The translations under genes and the position numbers were made by a program. Below are positions 46,837 through 61,379 of a stretch of 64,000 nucleotides of DNA, piece after piece. The number at the start of each line of letters is the position of its first letter. Positions within the stretch are counted from its first letter, which is position 1. Below the pieces are notes generated by a model. It was not told where the DNA came from. It made no database searches and worked only from the letters and a program-made list of their open reading frames with translations. The stretch is from contig CAJNOJ010000039.1 in assembly GCA_905250025.1 (NCBI GenBank), forward strand, positions 372,001-436,000, in the 5' to 3' direction. This DNA is from Adineta ricciae (taxonomy: Eukaryota; Rotifera; Eurotatoria; Adinetida; Adinetidae).

Positions 46837-47522
46837 TTATCTCGGAAACATACGAAGGTTTGGTGCACGAATTTTAAACACTTTGTGGAAACGTCGTCGT
46901 TCACCTGTACGTTTGTAAGGTGGACGTTCGATACTCATAAGTTTGTTTGGTACAATAGCACCAACGGGATCAACAACTTCTTCGAAAGCTTCGTTGTAAG
47001 TTGCCTTTTCACGAAGTGCATTGAGTAGATTCGGTTGAAATGAATATTCGTTCGGTGATGATATCGATGAAATCGCTTGACGTTGTTCTTTTGTAGCTCG
47101 AGCACTGACTTTCGTTGATGAACTCGTCGTCTTGAGGCGGTTAGCAATTTGAGCAGTTTTATTGTAATCCGTCACGGTGGAGGAGATTTTATCAGCATAC
47201 AATCGTTTTGCTTCAGCTAATTCTGCATCAAGTTCATGAATACGTCGAACAACGGACGCATTGAAATCGTATTTTTTACGTTGTGCAGGTGACAAATGTG
47301 ATGGTTCACCATCTAATAAGAAAGCGATCGATTTCTATACAGACGCAATAGAGAGAAAACTTTACTTAGATAGGAATAGTCGGGTAGATCAGCGAGCGGA
47401 CCGTGTTCTTCGTCGTCTTTCGGTAGATTATGCCTAAAAAGATCTTGAAGAATTTTGTTTTGTTTCATACAAACAGATCTTACTGAACCCGCCAATATCG
47501 ATTCGGATCCGATCTTTTCCAT
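46837..47522 (-). CDS. Unrecognised small charged protein
   Basis: Two exons join in phase across a short intron (about 47316-47367): MEKIGSESILAGSVRSVCMK...PDYSYL, then NGEPSHLSPAQRKKYDF to TAA at 46839-46837. The product is about 210 residues. The middle is a predicted coiled coil (VVRRIHELDAELAEAKRLYADKI) and the end is basic (ERPPYKRTGERRRFHKVFKIRAP). No signal peptide, membrane span or catalytic motif. The layout recalls small axonemal proteins, but I cannot name a family. Confidence 0.6.
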
Positions 47523-47893
47523 TGAGTATTCAGAAAGTGTTTCGAAAACGCACGTGTAACGTTCAATGAACAGCGACTCAGCATATTCTCGTATTTTATT
47601 TTTAGAGAATATTCAATACTCTATTCTACTGGTTGATTATTTCGTTCTAGACACACTTGAAAACACTAGCGACGTCTACTCAATACCGGAATTTTTCTAT
47701 TGGTTCTTGAAAACATAAAACCAATGTCGAGGCAATAAATACGTGGTGTATAAAGATGTCTCACTTGTTTTGCACTCGCGTTATTATTATTACGTGCCTT
47801 TGTTAATTTATCGTCGACACTCTGAAATTCATTTGGTTTTCTATTTTAGATTTTAATTTTATTTTCCCTATATATAATTTCTTTCTTTCTCTC
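47523..47893. other. Divergent promoter region
   Basis: It lies between the coiled-coil gene (-) and the RS-rich gene (+), about 370 bp. Pyrimidine-rich DNA near 47840-47890 may contain the leader acceptor for the plus gene. Nothing else was recognised. Confidence 0.4.
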
Positions 47894-50800
47894 ATGGGTA
47901 CAGATAGCAAAACAAGTTCACATCAGCCATCCTCGAAAGTAACTGTTGTTTCGTCATCCTCATCGTCGAAAAATGTAAAAAAGAAAAAATCTAAAACGAG
48001 TCATCATAAGTCGAAACATAATAAGCAAGCACGTTCGGATTCGTCGTCATCTCGGTCATCCGATGATTACGAACGTAATGCAACATCATCCACGTCGAAA
48101 AAGTCCACTAAAACGAAGAGTTCAAGAGACAAATCAAAACTTTCGTCATCCAATGAAACCCGTAGTAATGATAAGAAATCTTCCAGTAGTAAAAAGAAGT
48201 CCCAACGTCAAAAACGTGAATCGTCCGAATCATCACCAAAACGAAACAATACAACACGAAGCCGTTCAAAATCCAGGTCACGTAGCGATAGATCGAGCGA
48301 TAGGTTAGTTTTCTTGTCGTAATCTCTTAATATAGTTAAACTCGGATGTTCCCTACTCAGTAAGATATTCTAGTTCAGTGGATATAAAGTAGATTTAGGC
48401 ACGGTCATGGGTTCGATTCTACCTGAAGGCAATGATGTGATGAAGTTCCAAGAGATAGGGACATATGATTTTTCATAATGATTTCGTCATCTCTACTGAT
48501 CATTGCTACATTTTAAGTTTTTCAGTCGATCGCATTTCTTTTTTTTTTTGTAGAAGAATAATTGATTTTCATCGTCACTTTTTCTTTAGGTCATCATCTC
48601 GTGAAACACCCACACGCTATCGTCATAAAAATTCGCGTCGTTCGGGTTCGAACATGCAAAATCTTTACGCACCTATGTCGCATTCAAACTTTCCTCCGAA
48701 TATGCCACGTCATTATTTACCTCCAGGTTTACATGCACGTGGTGGTCGTATGCCTCCTTTCATGCCCTCGCCAATGATGGGTGGCCCGGTAATGCGTAAT
48801 AGCAATGGTAATCGTCGTTCGGGTGGTAACAGTCCACCTCAATCTTTACTTGGTAATTATCGGCCCAATTCAAATAACTTCCGTGGTCGTGGTAACGCAA
48901 TGAATAATCCTAATTATGTGCATAATGTTGCGAATATGATCAGTCTTTTACAACAACAACAGAAACAGAAGGGAGGACCTGGACAGAAGTTCGCTAATCC
49001 CAATAATCCCAACAATCGTTTTTATCAACAATTTCAAGATAATTATAAGAAAATCAGTTCAGGACAAAAGGTCAGCAATTTATATCAAGCGTCGTTTCCT
49101 GTTCAACATATTCCACGCGAAATGCGCTTTAATTTTCGTTTACTTGGACGAAATATTTTCACGGCATCCGATGAAGAAGAAGAGGCACAGGCACAGGCAC
49201 AACAAGCAGCAACCGAGAAGAAATCCAAACAACGGCGAAGTTCGAGTTCATCATCTGGTTCTTCCGGTGGCAATCGTCGAAAACGTCGAGATGACGATAG
49301 AAGTGATGAGGGCGATCAGAAATCATCAAGTAAATCCAAATCGTCACCAACGAATAAAACGTCTAGCGAACAAAAACGTGCATCAGCGAAAACTAATCGA
49401 AATCGATCATCGGCAGCGATGTCACAACATTCAAAACAAACATCAGCGCCACACGAACTGATGGGCAACCCGGCACATCTAAGTTCACTATTAGCGGACA
49501 TTATTCAGACGAATAATCCAGAAATACTTGCTAACACATTAGCAACAGCAGCAGCGGTTGCCAACAGTAAGCGCGAACGGTCAAGGAAATTGCAAGAAGA
49601 AGTACAAAAATTCAAGAGTTACGCTCGAATTCAACAGAGACAAGCAGCTGGCGGTACATCTACAGCGACGGCCAATGTTGAAGAAGTGGAAAAGAAAATC
49701 CATGGTTTAGCCAGACGATTAGTAAGTATAAGAAGCAATTCATTCATTGATATTTACTCGTCGATGTTTTGTAGCAAATGAAAACCATAGGCTTACATGA
49801 TGATTATGAATCGCAAGGCATGAAACGCACCGATGAATCCAGTGGTGATTCCGATGGTAATGAAAATCGTCATCGTTCATCAGGCTCGAGTTCCGATCGC
49901 TCGAAAGATAAAGATGCTGGCAGCGATGCCAGTACCAATTCTCAACGTCAACGAAAACTAAAGAAAATTGGTAAACGATCAAATAAAAAGGTAAATCAAT
50001 GAAAAGGAAAACAACAAACATACCTGGTTTGTGATAATTCTAGATGAATGCGGCTGGACAATTAGTTGGTTCCAGTGATAGTGAACAACACCGTTCTGAT
50101 GGCAATGATAGTGATCGAAGCATGCTCAACTTGAACGAAGATCTGAAACCTATAGGTTATTACATCAAAGATCGTGAACGTATGCTCCAAGAAATGTTTC
50201 GTTGTGTTCGCGGATACAAACTTCAGGCTATTCTGCCAGATGTCTTAAAGGTAACTTCAGGAAAATGTTTTCTCTGGTTATACGATGATCATGATGAATA
50301 TGATGCAAAGAAATTGCTGAGAAAACAAATATCAGTTTATTTGTTTCTTTTATTTTTCACAATATTTTTTTGGTCTCATTTCAATACTCATAATCAAGTT
50401 CGTTTGATAATCGATCCTTATTTTAGATGAATTCACATGATCGGAAAAAAAGAACACCATCGAAACGAATTACCGACGAAAGTTTCTTTTTCAGAGAGAT
50501 TCGAACTACATGCACATATTTCTATATATATGTATTAATATCATCATCCCCTGTCTTTCAGATATAATGCGGAAATAAAGATTTTTCTCTTCTTTTGTCT
50601 CTTATTATAATTTGTGTACTTGCGCAGTAAGTATACATTTTTCAATGCGAGTCGTTGGATTTTTTTAATCGATTGTATGTACATACAATACATTTGCGCA
50701 AAGAAAACAACTTTCTTTGATTAGGGAAAGAAAATATCACGGTTTTGTTTCTTTCTAGACACATCCTCTCGAAGAAATTAAAGCAAAATGTCTCGATCAA

Positions 50801-52706
50801 CTCGACATCTTATCGAAGAAACGCATTCGGGCTATCTTATTAGGTAAGTAGCGAGCGACATGCAACACTCTGAATATCTATCGTATTGTTTTAGCTCAAC
50901 CAATGACTTCATCGAGTGGCACGGAGGACAGTACGGATGAAGATGATCAAGAATTTTTCTCACGTATGTATTTCGGACGCACGATACTGGAAATCTTTCC
51001 TTGCTATGATGTTATAATTTTCTTCACGTTAATCTGATGTATTTTGAAGATAATTATCTATTCAGATAATATTTGCTGAGCAAGATTTTCTTTTCGAGCA
51101 AATTTTTCCTTTTTTTTAATTTGAAATCTGAACAGAATAAGTAATGCGTTTGTTTTCATTTAGTATATCCACATTTGAAATCGTCGTTGGATCAAACAAA
51201 CACGAATGCTTCGAGTGCAGCACCAAATACCGAAACAGCGAACACATCGCTGCCAGAGGCAAATAAGAAGTAAGTAAACCATCGAGACATCTGACCTCCA
51301 TGTTAATCGACTGTACGGCGGAAGAGAAAGGCCATCATGCACATATCAGATGAGATTTGATAACTCATGGTTGCAGTCACGAACCGCAACGGTAATTAGA
51401 ATGCTCAAACTAAGTGACATCAGCTCACAGTATTAGACTAACAAGACTTCAGAAACTGATTTGTGTATAGGACAAAGCGTTGACGCATAATTCTTAGATT
51501 CTTCCGAAAACATCGAATCGTGTGACATTTGAAATTGAGATATTCGTGTTTAACCATTGAGTGTTTATTTAGATCTTTGCCAAATAGTAAATTTCGTCCG
51601 GTTCCAATGCAAGCTGTTACAGAAACTGGCCAACGGGCATTCGTTCAAAATAGTCTTTCTGCTCCGGTCGTTGTCGGTGGTGATGAAGATGTCAATGATT
51701 ATTATGAAGGTTTTAAGCAAATAAAAAAACTAGCTAGTCTTCGTCGGAATGAGCAAGACGATGAGTTCTCACCGTTTCCTGATCAAAGTGGCAAAATTCT
51801 TCAACCAATCGGTTCAACAACGGCAAAATTCGAATTCAAACCAATCACAGGCTTGACGCACAGTCAACAAGCACATTTAAATGCACGCCGAGCAGCCAAT
51901 CGACAACAACAGCAACAAAAGGATGTTCGTCGAGAAATTGAAGATTTACTTGACATCGACGATTTTGTTGTACCAAACGGCATTCGTCCCATATCAGCAG
52001 CAGAGCTATCGTCGAAAGAACAACGTAAATACGGCCTGCCACCTAGATTACATCATAAAGTGCCAATTGGACCACCAAAAAAAGGATCATTGGGCGATCT
52101 ACTCAAACAGAAGAACAGATCGTCCAGCGAACGTAGTCCATCGCCGATGATGGATATCAGAAGTCGAAAACGTACACGAAGACGTTCGCGTTCATTGAGC
52201 TCGACAGGCAGTGGTCAATGGTCACGATCGTCATCTTTATCGAACCACGAAGGCCGATTATCACGAGTAAGAAGGCAAACAACAGTTCAATTGTTACCAT
52301 CTATCTTTGTTTTGCTTAGCATTCGTCACGTGATACATCACCAGTGAGTGGTAAACCAGAAAAAACCAGTGAAGACGATATAGCGGATATGAACGATCTA
52401 TCGAAGTTGCTCGATTTGAACGAAGAAGATGAATTATTATTACTTCAGATTGAAGTCGAACAAGAAGAACGTAATATACGTCGAGAAGAAAGACGACGAC
52501 GAAAAGAGGAAAAAAAGACCAGAAAGTTGAAGAAAAAACTGAAAGGATCCTGTCCGAACGATGATCGAAAAGTGATTCAACAATGTCTTGACGACTTACT
52601 CAACAAAACTGTTGCCGAATATGAAAACAAAACCACTTTGAAACGAACATTTGATCCTTCAGATAGCGAGGTATCGAAAAAGGCCAAATTAGATGAAGCG
52701 AATTAG
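47894..52706 (+). CDS. Large RS-rich nuclear protein with a CAAP1-like domain
   Basis: Nine exons join in phase from MGTDSKTSSH to TAG at 52704-52706. The first exon is almost entirely Ser/Lys/Arg (KKKKSKTSHHKSKHNK, RSRSKSRSRSDRSSDR). Next come a Gly/Asn/Met/Pro-rich stretch, QASFPVQHIPREMRFNF, more RS tracts and the helical SLLADIIQTNNPEILANTL. Across the 50251-50759 intron lies the best-defined part: LKPIGYYIKDRERMLQEMF, LQAILPDVLK, THPLEEIKAKCLDQLDILSKKRIRAILL and SSSGTEDSTDED, which I match from memory to the core of CAAP1 (caspase activity and apoptosis inhibitor 1). The C-terminal region has RFRPVPMQ-, REIEDLLDIDDFVVPNGI and a Lys/Arg/Glu coiled coil. CAAP1 proteins are much shorter, so this would be a fusion or lineage-specific extension. 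RS tracts suggest a splicing-speckle location. Function inferred only. Confidence 0.65.
48345..48470 (+). repeat. tRNA-like remnant (possible SINE) inside an intron
   Basis: Within the first intron of the RS-rich gene, TAGTTCAGTGGATA resembles a pol III A box, and about 35 nt later GGGTTCGATTCTACC resembles a B box/T-arm. The T stem pairs poorly beyond the loop and no full cloverleaf forms, so this is not a functional tRNA. A decayed tRNA or tRNA-derived SINE is the likeliest reading. Confidence 0.35.
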
Positions 52707-54086
52707 AAGTATTATCGTTGTTTTTTTCTATTCACCTGTTGTTCGTTTTTTTCTGTTTGTTCACTCACTCTGTCGTTGTACTTGTATGTACATATCTATA
52801 CGTGTTTTCTTTCATACATATAAAACAAAGATTTCGAACTAATGCGGTCAATTACATGACAAATTTACTTTCCGCGCGACGCACGTGAATGATAATACTA
52901 CTTCTGTCAAAAACCAATCTAAAAACTACCATTGATAGATAAATTAGACGAGCCATATATTTTTTTGCTTTCACTCCAACACGAACAGGGGAATCTGTAC
53001 TAAATTTCTTTTCATGTCAGCCTGTATTGAACTCAAAACTAGCGCACTTCAGAAGTGTTTCGTATAGTTATAAAATATGTACGTGTATAAATTATAAATA
53101 GCATTTCAATCTCCAATGATTTGATCGTGTCACCGATGGCACTTTGAATGGAACAAAACAGAATAATGGCACACTTGAAATGAACGCATAATCGTATACT
53201 CGTACAAATATTCGCAGCATTTTCAAATACAGTACTGCTACTGATTAATCATATATATCGTTTCACGTGAGATATCTCATAGTGCGAAATGTACGCATTT
53301 GTTTAAGCGCGAGAAAAGCAAAAAATGAATGCACTAGACAATTAGTTATTCGATTTCCTATTACAAGACGGAAAGGTTCAGTCCACACACACACACACAC
53401 ATTCTTTATTCGCACATGAAAGAGTAATTATTTTTAATGAATAAGTTAAGTCAAGGCAAAACATGTTCAGAAAGCAGGAGGATGAAAATATCTATGCAGA
53501 AATCTGATCTAACAATTTTGTCTTTGTACACATAAAAATCGATTGCATCTCCAATAGACAATGTGTACATCTAGATCTTTATCGACATTCTCGAATTGGT
53601 GAAAACATATCGCATGATATTATAAAATTGAATGTAAACAAACAGAAAGTTCATTACGTTATTTATTGATATGCAACTAAAGAAACAATGGAAATGATAA
53701 TTTCTTCTTTTTCTGAGACTTTCATCCAATCGAAATGAAATAGATCTGAATTCTTGATAAGACAGGTAGTTTACATGGTGAAATTGCTCTATATATGCTT
53801 TTCCTGACTGAAACGTGACTTATTACGAATATTACTTTGCTGATCGTGATTAGGATTATTCACCCATTCCTATTGGATTTGATTTCGACTTGAAAAAGCT
53901 GATGAGATGAAGAGAAGCAAATTGAACAAAGAGGAAACAACAGCAAAACGTGTTGATAATCATGTTTGTATTCCCAGCGGATTGGGACACTTGCGTGTAT
54001 ATAAATATGTGCATGCACGTATTCCAGAACAGCATATTTTTCTTCGCGACGACATTATTTTTCCAATATTTACTAAACCAGCCATC
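52707..54086. other. Intergenic with a CA microsatellite
   Basis: 3' UTR of the RS-rich gene, then AT-rich DNA without recognised genes. A (CA)n tract lies at 53384-53401. The in-frame extension at 53907-54086 upstream of the neuropeptide start is open but lacks signal-peptide character and is treated as 5' UTR. Confidence 0.45.
53384..53401. repeat. CA dinucleotide microsatellite
   Basis: About nine CA units in a row, downstream of the RS-rich gene. Confidence 0.85.
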
Positions 54087-54490
54087 ATGGTTGCCCGCTC
54101 GATCGTCTACGCGATGCTCTTCACTCTAAGTGAGTCACCCAGATGCAACTAACTTGATTTATATTTGTTGTTAAAGGTTTGACCGTTTTGATTGATCCGT
54201 TACGCGCGATCTCGGTGTCGAACAAAGATAATAACGATGTTGCCAATGCGATAAACATCTTGCATGATCATCAATTTACAAACAAACGAGGTTCAGATAT
54301 GAATGAAGTCGATCCAGGCGAATTCTATAGTCTGTTGTTGGGCAAACGTCGACTTCCTTCAGAATCTATTCTGCTCGGCAAACGTCGTCTACCTTCGGAA
54401 TCGATTTTACTCGGCAAACGTCGACTTCCTTCAGAGTCTATTCTTCTGGGTAAACGCCGTTTACCAGACGAAGCTGTACTCTTAGGTTGA
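54087..54490 (+). CDS. Neuropeptide precursor with repeated RLPSESILL-amide units
   Basis: Two exons (54087-54129, 54177-54490) join in phase. A strong signal peptide (MVARSIVYAMLFTLSLTVL) precedes a spacer, then NKR|GSDMNEVDPGEFYSLLLGKRR and tandem 12-codon units LGKRRLPSESIL (three near-identical copies) and one LGKRRLPDEAVL. Each unit has the Gly-Lys-Arg signature of prohormone cleavage plus C-terminal amidation. Predicted products: GSDMNEVDPGEFYSLLL-NH2, three copies of (R)LPSESILL-NH2 and (R)LPDEAVLL-NH2. The last LLG abuts TGA at 54488-54490. The shared ending is xLL-amide. I cannot match it to any named neuropeptide family. The start at 54087 was chosen over in-frame upstream ATGs because it begins the signal peptide. 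Confidence 0.85.
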
Positions 54491-54553
54491 CGTTCTGCGC
54501 TTCACAAAGCTGTTCACCTTGGAAAACGACGAAAAATTCTCCACAAATTATAA
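54338..54553 (+). repeat. 36-bp tandem repeat array in the neuropeptide gene
   Basis: 36-bp (12-codon) units begin at 54338, 54374, 54410 and 54446. Two more units in the same register, at 54482 and 54518, lie across and beyond the TGA: L-G-stop-R-SALHKAVH and LGKRR-KILHKL, then TAA at 54551-54553. The first three units are near-identical; later ones diverge. Confidence 0.8.
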
Positions 54554-57500
54554 TAAAAGTTCAATTAAAGCAAATAAATAGCACTTATTTACATAATCAT
54601 GTATACATACATATATCTATCTATATAGTGCTGTTGTTTTTATTATTAAAATTGAATGTCGAATCAATCTATTTCTGTCTGATAACATGAATGGGGAAAA
54701 CACGTGATCACGGATACTTTTTTCTTTCTTATTTGGTCAAACTACAATGAGTACAGTATTTGACTAGAAGTTAACATGTATCATCAATGTCAAAACCAAT
54801 ATTTTCATCAATTACTAAATGAGAACAGATCTTTCTCAGATATATGCGTGTAGTCTGTCTTTGTTTCCTAGGGTTCGAATCAATCCGAGATAGGCCATCA
54901 ATTAAATAATTAGTCTAGTAGCACTCTCCTTGTCAGGAACTGACAGGAATTGTTTTCTACTCACACGAATTATCACCGAAAACTTCATCAATGGGATTAG
55001 GACGGCAATCAACAATGACACAATGAATACATTCAGTTTTCCTCGGAGTAAATCGAACCACATTTTTGTCTCGTGTTACCAAAATAGGACTCGGTCGTAA
55101 AGTTTTTCCACAAACTCAGTTGACTAAATCTACTTACTGATGATGATTACCTCACCGATATTTACGATAATTCAGTCAAGCATATTCAAATTGCTATTTT
55201 CTCTTTCGACTTAATTACACTGGCATATCGAATTGCTCTTTATTTTCGCAAAAGGTTAACTATTCAGGAAACAATACAACCGTATTTTTAGAACACAGCT
55301 TTTCTGAATTCAACTTAGAAGAAAAAAAGTTGACTTGTACAACATGAAAACATATTCTATTTATTGCACAATGATGGCGCCAGTCACCGTTGATTCTCAA
55401 CGGTAGAGATGGCACTTTTGCAAGAAAGAGAAAAGAAATCTACACACATTGCCTCTTTCGGTATACACAGTAACGAGTTGAGCAATGGCCATCGTAGAAG
55501 AATCTGTTACATTTCGCATGTAAATACACAAATCAAACACTCCCCAGAACTGATATTTTCTCACAATGATATGAATCCGATCGATGCTGATTTATTCGCA
55601 TCGATTATGTAGATTATCCGTCGCTCAATGCCTACGATTTGTACTTGGATTTCTAATCATTTTTTCTCTGTTGTAGAATACTACAGGGTATTTATGCGCA
55701 TATTATGAACAATATCAAGTTAACAATAGACAATTGATTGATTGTTCTGTTGAAATTGATGAATAATTACAAATTATATGTCAATTAAATTGATTCTGTA
55801 AAAGGTCAAGAGGTATGTGCATTTGTTTCGTCGTATAATTAAATCTCCTTAGACTCACTTGATGTACATCGTGAAGAGTATTGATTTTGATCAATTCAAT
55901 CCACTCTTCTAGACATAAGATTGTATTTATCATTTGAATACATCTCAAATTTAATTCGAAAATATAATCCTCAACTCTTGTGCGACAACATTTGATCGTC
56001 ACTTGACATTTCTTTTCAGAATGACTTGTAAAATTTCTCGTTTAGCTGTTAGATCTCCATATGATTATCAAGAAAGATGAAACATATCTTCGATGACTCT
56101 TCATTCTAGAGTGATTTCAAATACTTCCATTTCTTGACTATTGTATTGTATGAAAGGGAAATACATATTGACCTTGTAATTGTTCGATGGTAATCAGATA
56201 TCTCTGACGGATAAATGTATGTATGTAGATTGATCAACTGAAAGAAAAGTAGATGTAATAAGTATGAAAGTCATCGTCGTCGTTCTTTTCTCGATGTATT
56301 TGTTGGTTCAATGTTACAACTACTCTGAGATGGTAATGCACTAATCTGATCCCTATTGTTTCTTTTTTCTTCCCTCTTTTTTCTCTTGTTCGCTGTCGTT
56401 CTCGATTGTAAGCCGAACGAATGAGCAAATCGATACATGCGTTTATTGAATTGACACGTTGAAAATTGTTGAACGAACGATGAACGACGTTGTTGTCCTC
56501 TTTCATCCTCCCACCTTCTATCGTTACTGGATTGCATCAGCGTTTATACTGATGTTAGTGATGTTCTCCTTTGTTTAGTTACTGAAGGATAATCGAGATC
56601 AACGATTAGGACATACACTTAAGCTATATCCATTTGCATTTATCTTCGACATTGAGGAAAAACTAAGAAGACGGGTAGGTGATCTCATTGCTTGTTCTTT
56701 ATTTATGATAAATTAATCTGATTTTCAACATACATCGACGCTTTCTAGAAAGACTAGAAGATGCGAAGTAACATCGGGTAACCGGATCTGCTCACAGCGT
56801 GCTCGATAGACATGTACGCAGAGACGTACAAACTCTTTATTTATCAGTCTGTTGCTTTCTCTCGGCTTCTTTTTATTTTCAATGTACTTCGATGAAAACG
56901 TAAGGAACTTTTTTTTTCTTCCTAGTATGAACTTTGTTTCCGACGTAGGTAGTTAATCATGATTGAATGAATTTGTCATGAACTTTCTAGTTGAAGCACT
57001 CGATAATTTCTCTCTGCTGTTCGTGTTCATTTTTTGTAGATGCGCAGTGTAGAACATTAGTAAATATGTTAAGATGTATAGAAGAAGAGAAAAGAATGAA
57101 AATAGGGTGATTGAAATAACTCTGTTGTTTATTTTTATAGGAGGAGAGACAGAGAGAAGAAGAGATTGACTTCTTTCTATCACATATATTACTTCTCGGA
57201 ACAATTTTGAGGGTTCTTATCGATAATAAATAGCAACATAAGAAAATAAAAGAAAAAAAAGAAAGAGAAACTAATAAGATAAGATTATATACGCACATAT
57301 AAGCAAAGAGAGTAATGCAGTTAGTTACCGAATATTCTGTCCATGTAAGCATTTTTCACTTCGAAAAACAGGTAGAAACGTCATAAACATATGACGAGAA
57401 GCGTATCTTTATGATAGGAAAGAAAATAGACGATAGAAGACCTTGTTGAACATACTCTGCCTTTTCGATTCTGTCAGTATGTGGTTTCTATTCGGCAATC

Positions 57501-58400
57501 TTGCCTTCAATCTTTTCGCTCTTTACGTTTCAACACACGTTTGCAATGTGTAGATATATACATTCGAGTTAGAGAGAAGGTAAAATGTGTCAGAGAAAGT
57601 GTCCTGTTCTGTTGCTCGTCGTCGTCGGTGTCGTCTCTCTAATTTTAATCACATTTTACAAATGCAATTCTCACTTCTCTTCTTTCTCCCCCCTCCTTCA
57701 GTTATGTTGATGTGTGACAATTTTTAGTACAATCACATGCAGACACTAAAAAAAACAACATTAGATTATTGACCTTGTCGCAATTGTAGCACATTTCCCG
57801 TTTTTTCGAAAAATTTCATTTCGATTGAACAGGTATGTGTGACACGAGAAATCAGCCGATCGGACGTTTCACTCGAGATAAGAACCAATGAAAGCGAACT
57901 GCTTTTCCCCTGTGTTTTCCACAAGCTGACTGCGAGGAAAGGGAACGTCAACTTGTAATATGACGACAAATTTTAATAGAAAAAAACATCGGGCAAGGTA
58001 AACGTATAAAATTTAGTTTTGTATTTTTCCGTGCAAGAAGAGAAAAGAAACTTCTATTTCTGTATGTACGTGAGCTCGGAACGGTGCGTTTTCTATTTCT
58101 GTTACCGTACACGTATCGGTTATTTTAGATTTTTTTTCAGTTCCTTTAACTAAGGCATTTTCAAAACAGAAAATTATGCTCAAACTTGATCTGATCTGCG
58201 ACCAATGATTGAAGTTATTACCAATAATCCATAGTTTATCTTAGTGAGTAGCGAGAGTTATTCGAAAATGTTGTCGATCTATTCATTACACAAATCTTTC
58301 ACGATTCTCGTTAACAATTCCATGATATTTTCTTGTTCTATTTAGAAAATCATCATTGCTGTTTTGAACTCATATAAGTGTTTCACATCGTTCATATTCA
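54554..58400. other. Long intergenic region and DYRK2 5' UTR
   Basis: 3.8 kb without a confident gene. It holds the neuropeptide 3' end (AATAAAAG near 54550), AT-rich DNA, many short open frames of poor quality (55409, 55781 minus, 56234 minus, 57766 minus), one isolated exon-like block (56579-56674), and a degraded B-box-like sequence at 54870. An acceptor (CTATTTAG near 58346) precedes the DYRK2 start. I see no transposon ends. Confidence 0.4.
56579..56674 (+). other. Isolated exon-like block
   Basis: Exactly 32 codons are open between a good acceptor (TTTGTTTAG) and a GTAGGT donor, phase 0 at both ends. It encodes LLKDNRDQRLGHTLKLYP followed by FAFIFDIEEKLRRR. No partner exons with coding quality were found. 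It might be an alternative 5' exon of DYRK2, a gene fragment, or chance. Confidence 0.2.

Positions 58401-61379
<2,979 letters not shown>

Noticed and set aside
54866..54895. GGGTTCGAATCAATCC, like a tRNA B box
   Set aside because: No A box or cloverleaf upstream; a chance match or too decayed to call.
55781..56002. 73-codon minus ORF with LRR/F-box-like composition
   Set aside because: The annotated start is not an ATG, no F-box or repeat motif is clear, and no joined exons were found.
57766..57969. 67-codon minus ORF
   Set aside because: Short, no motif, no splice partners; within the likely upstream region of DYRK2.
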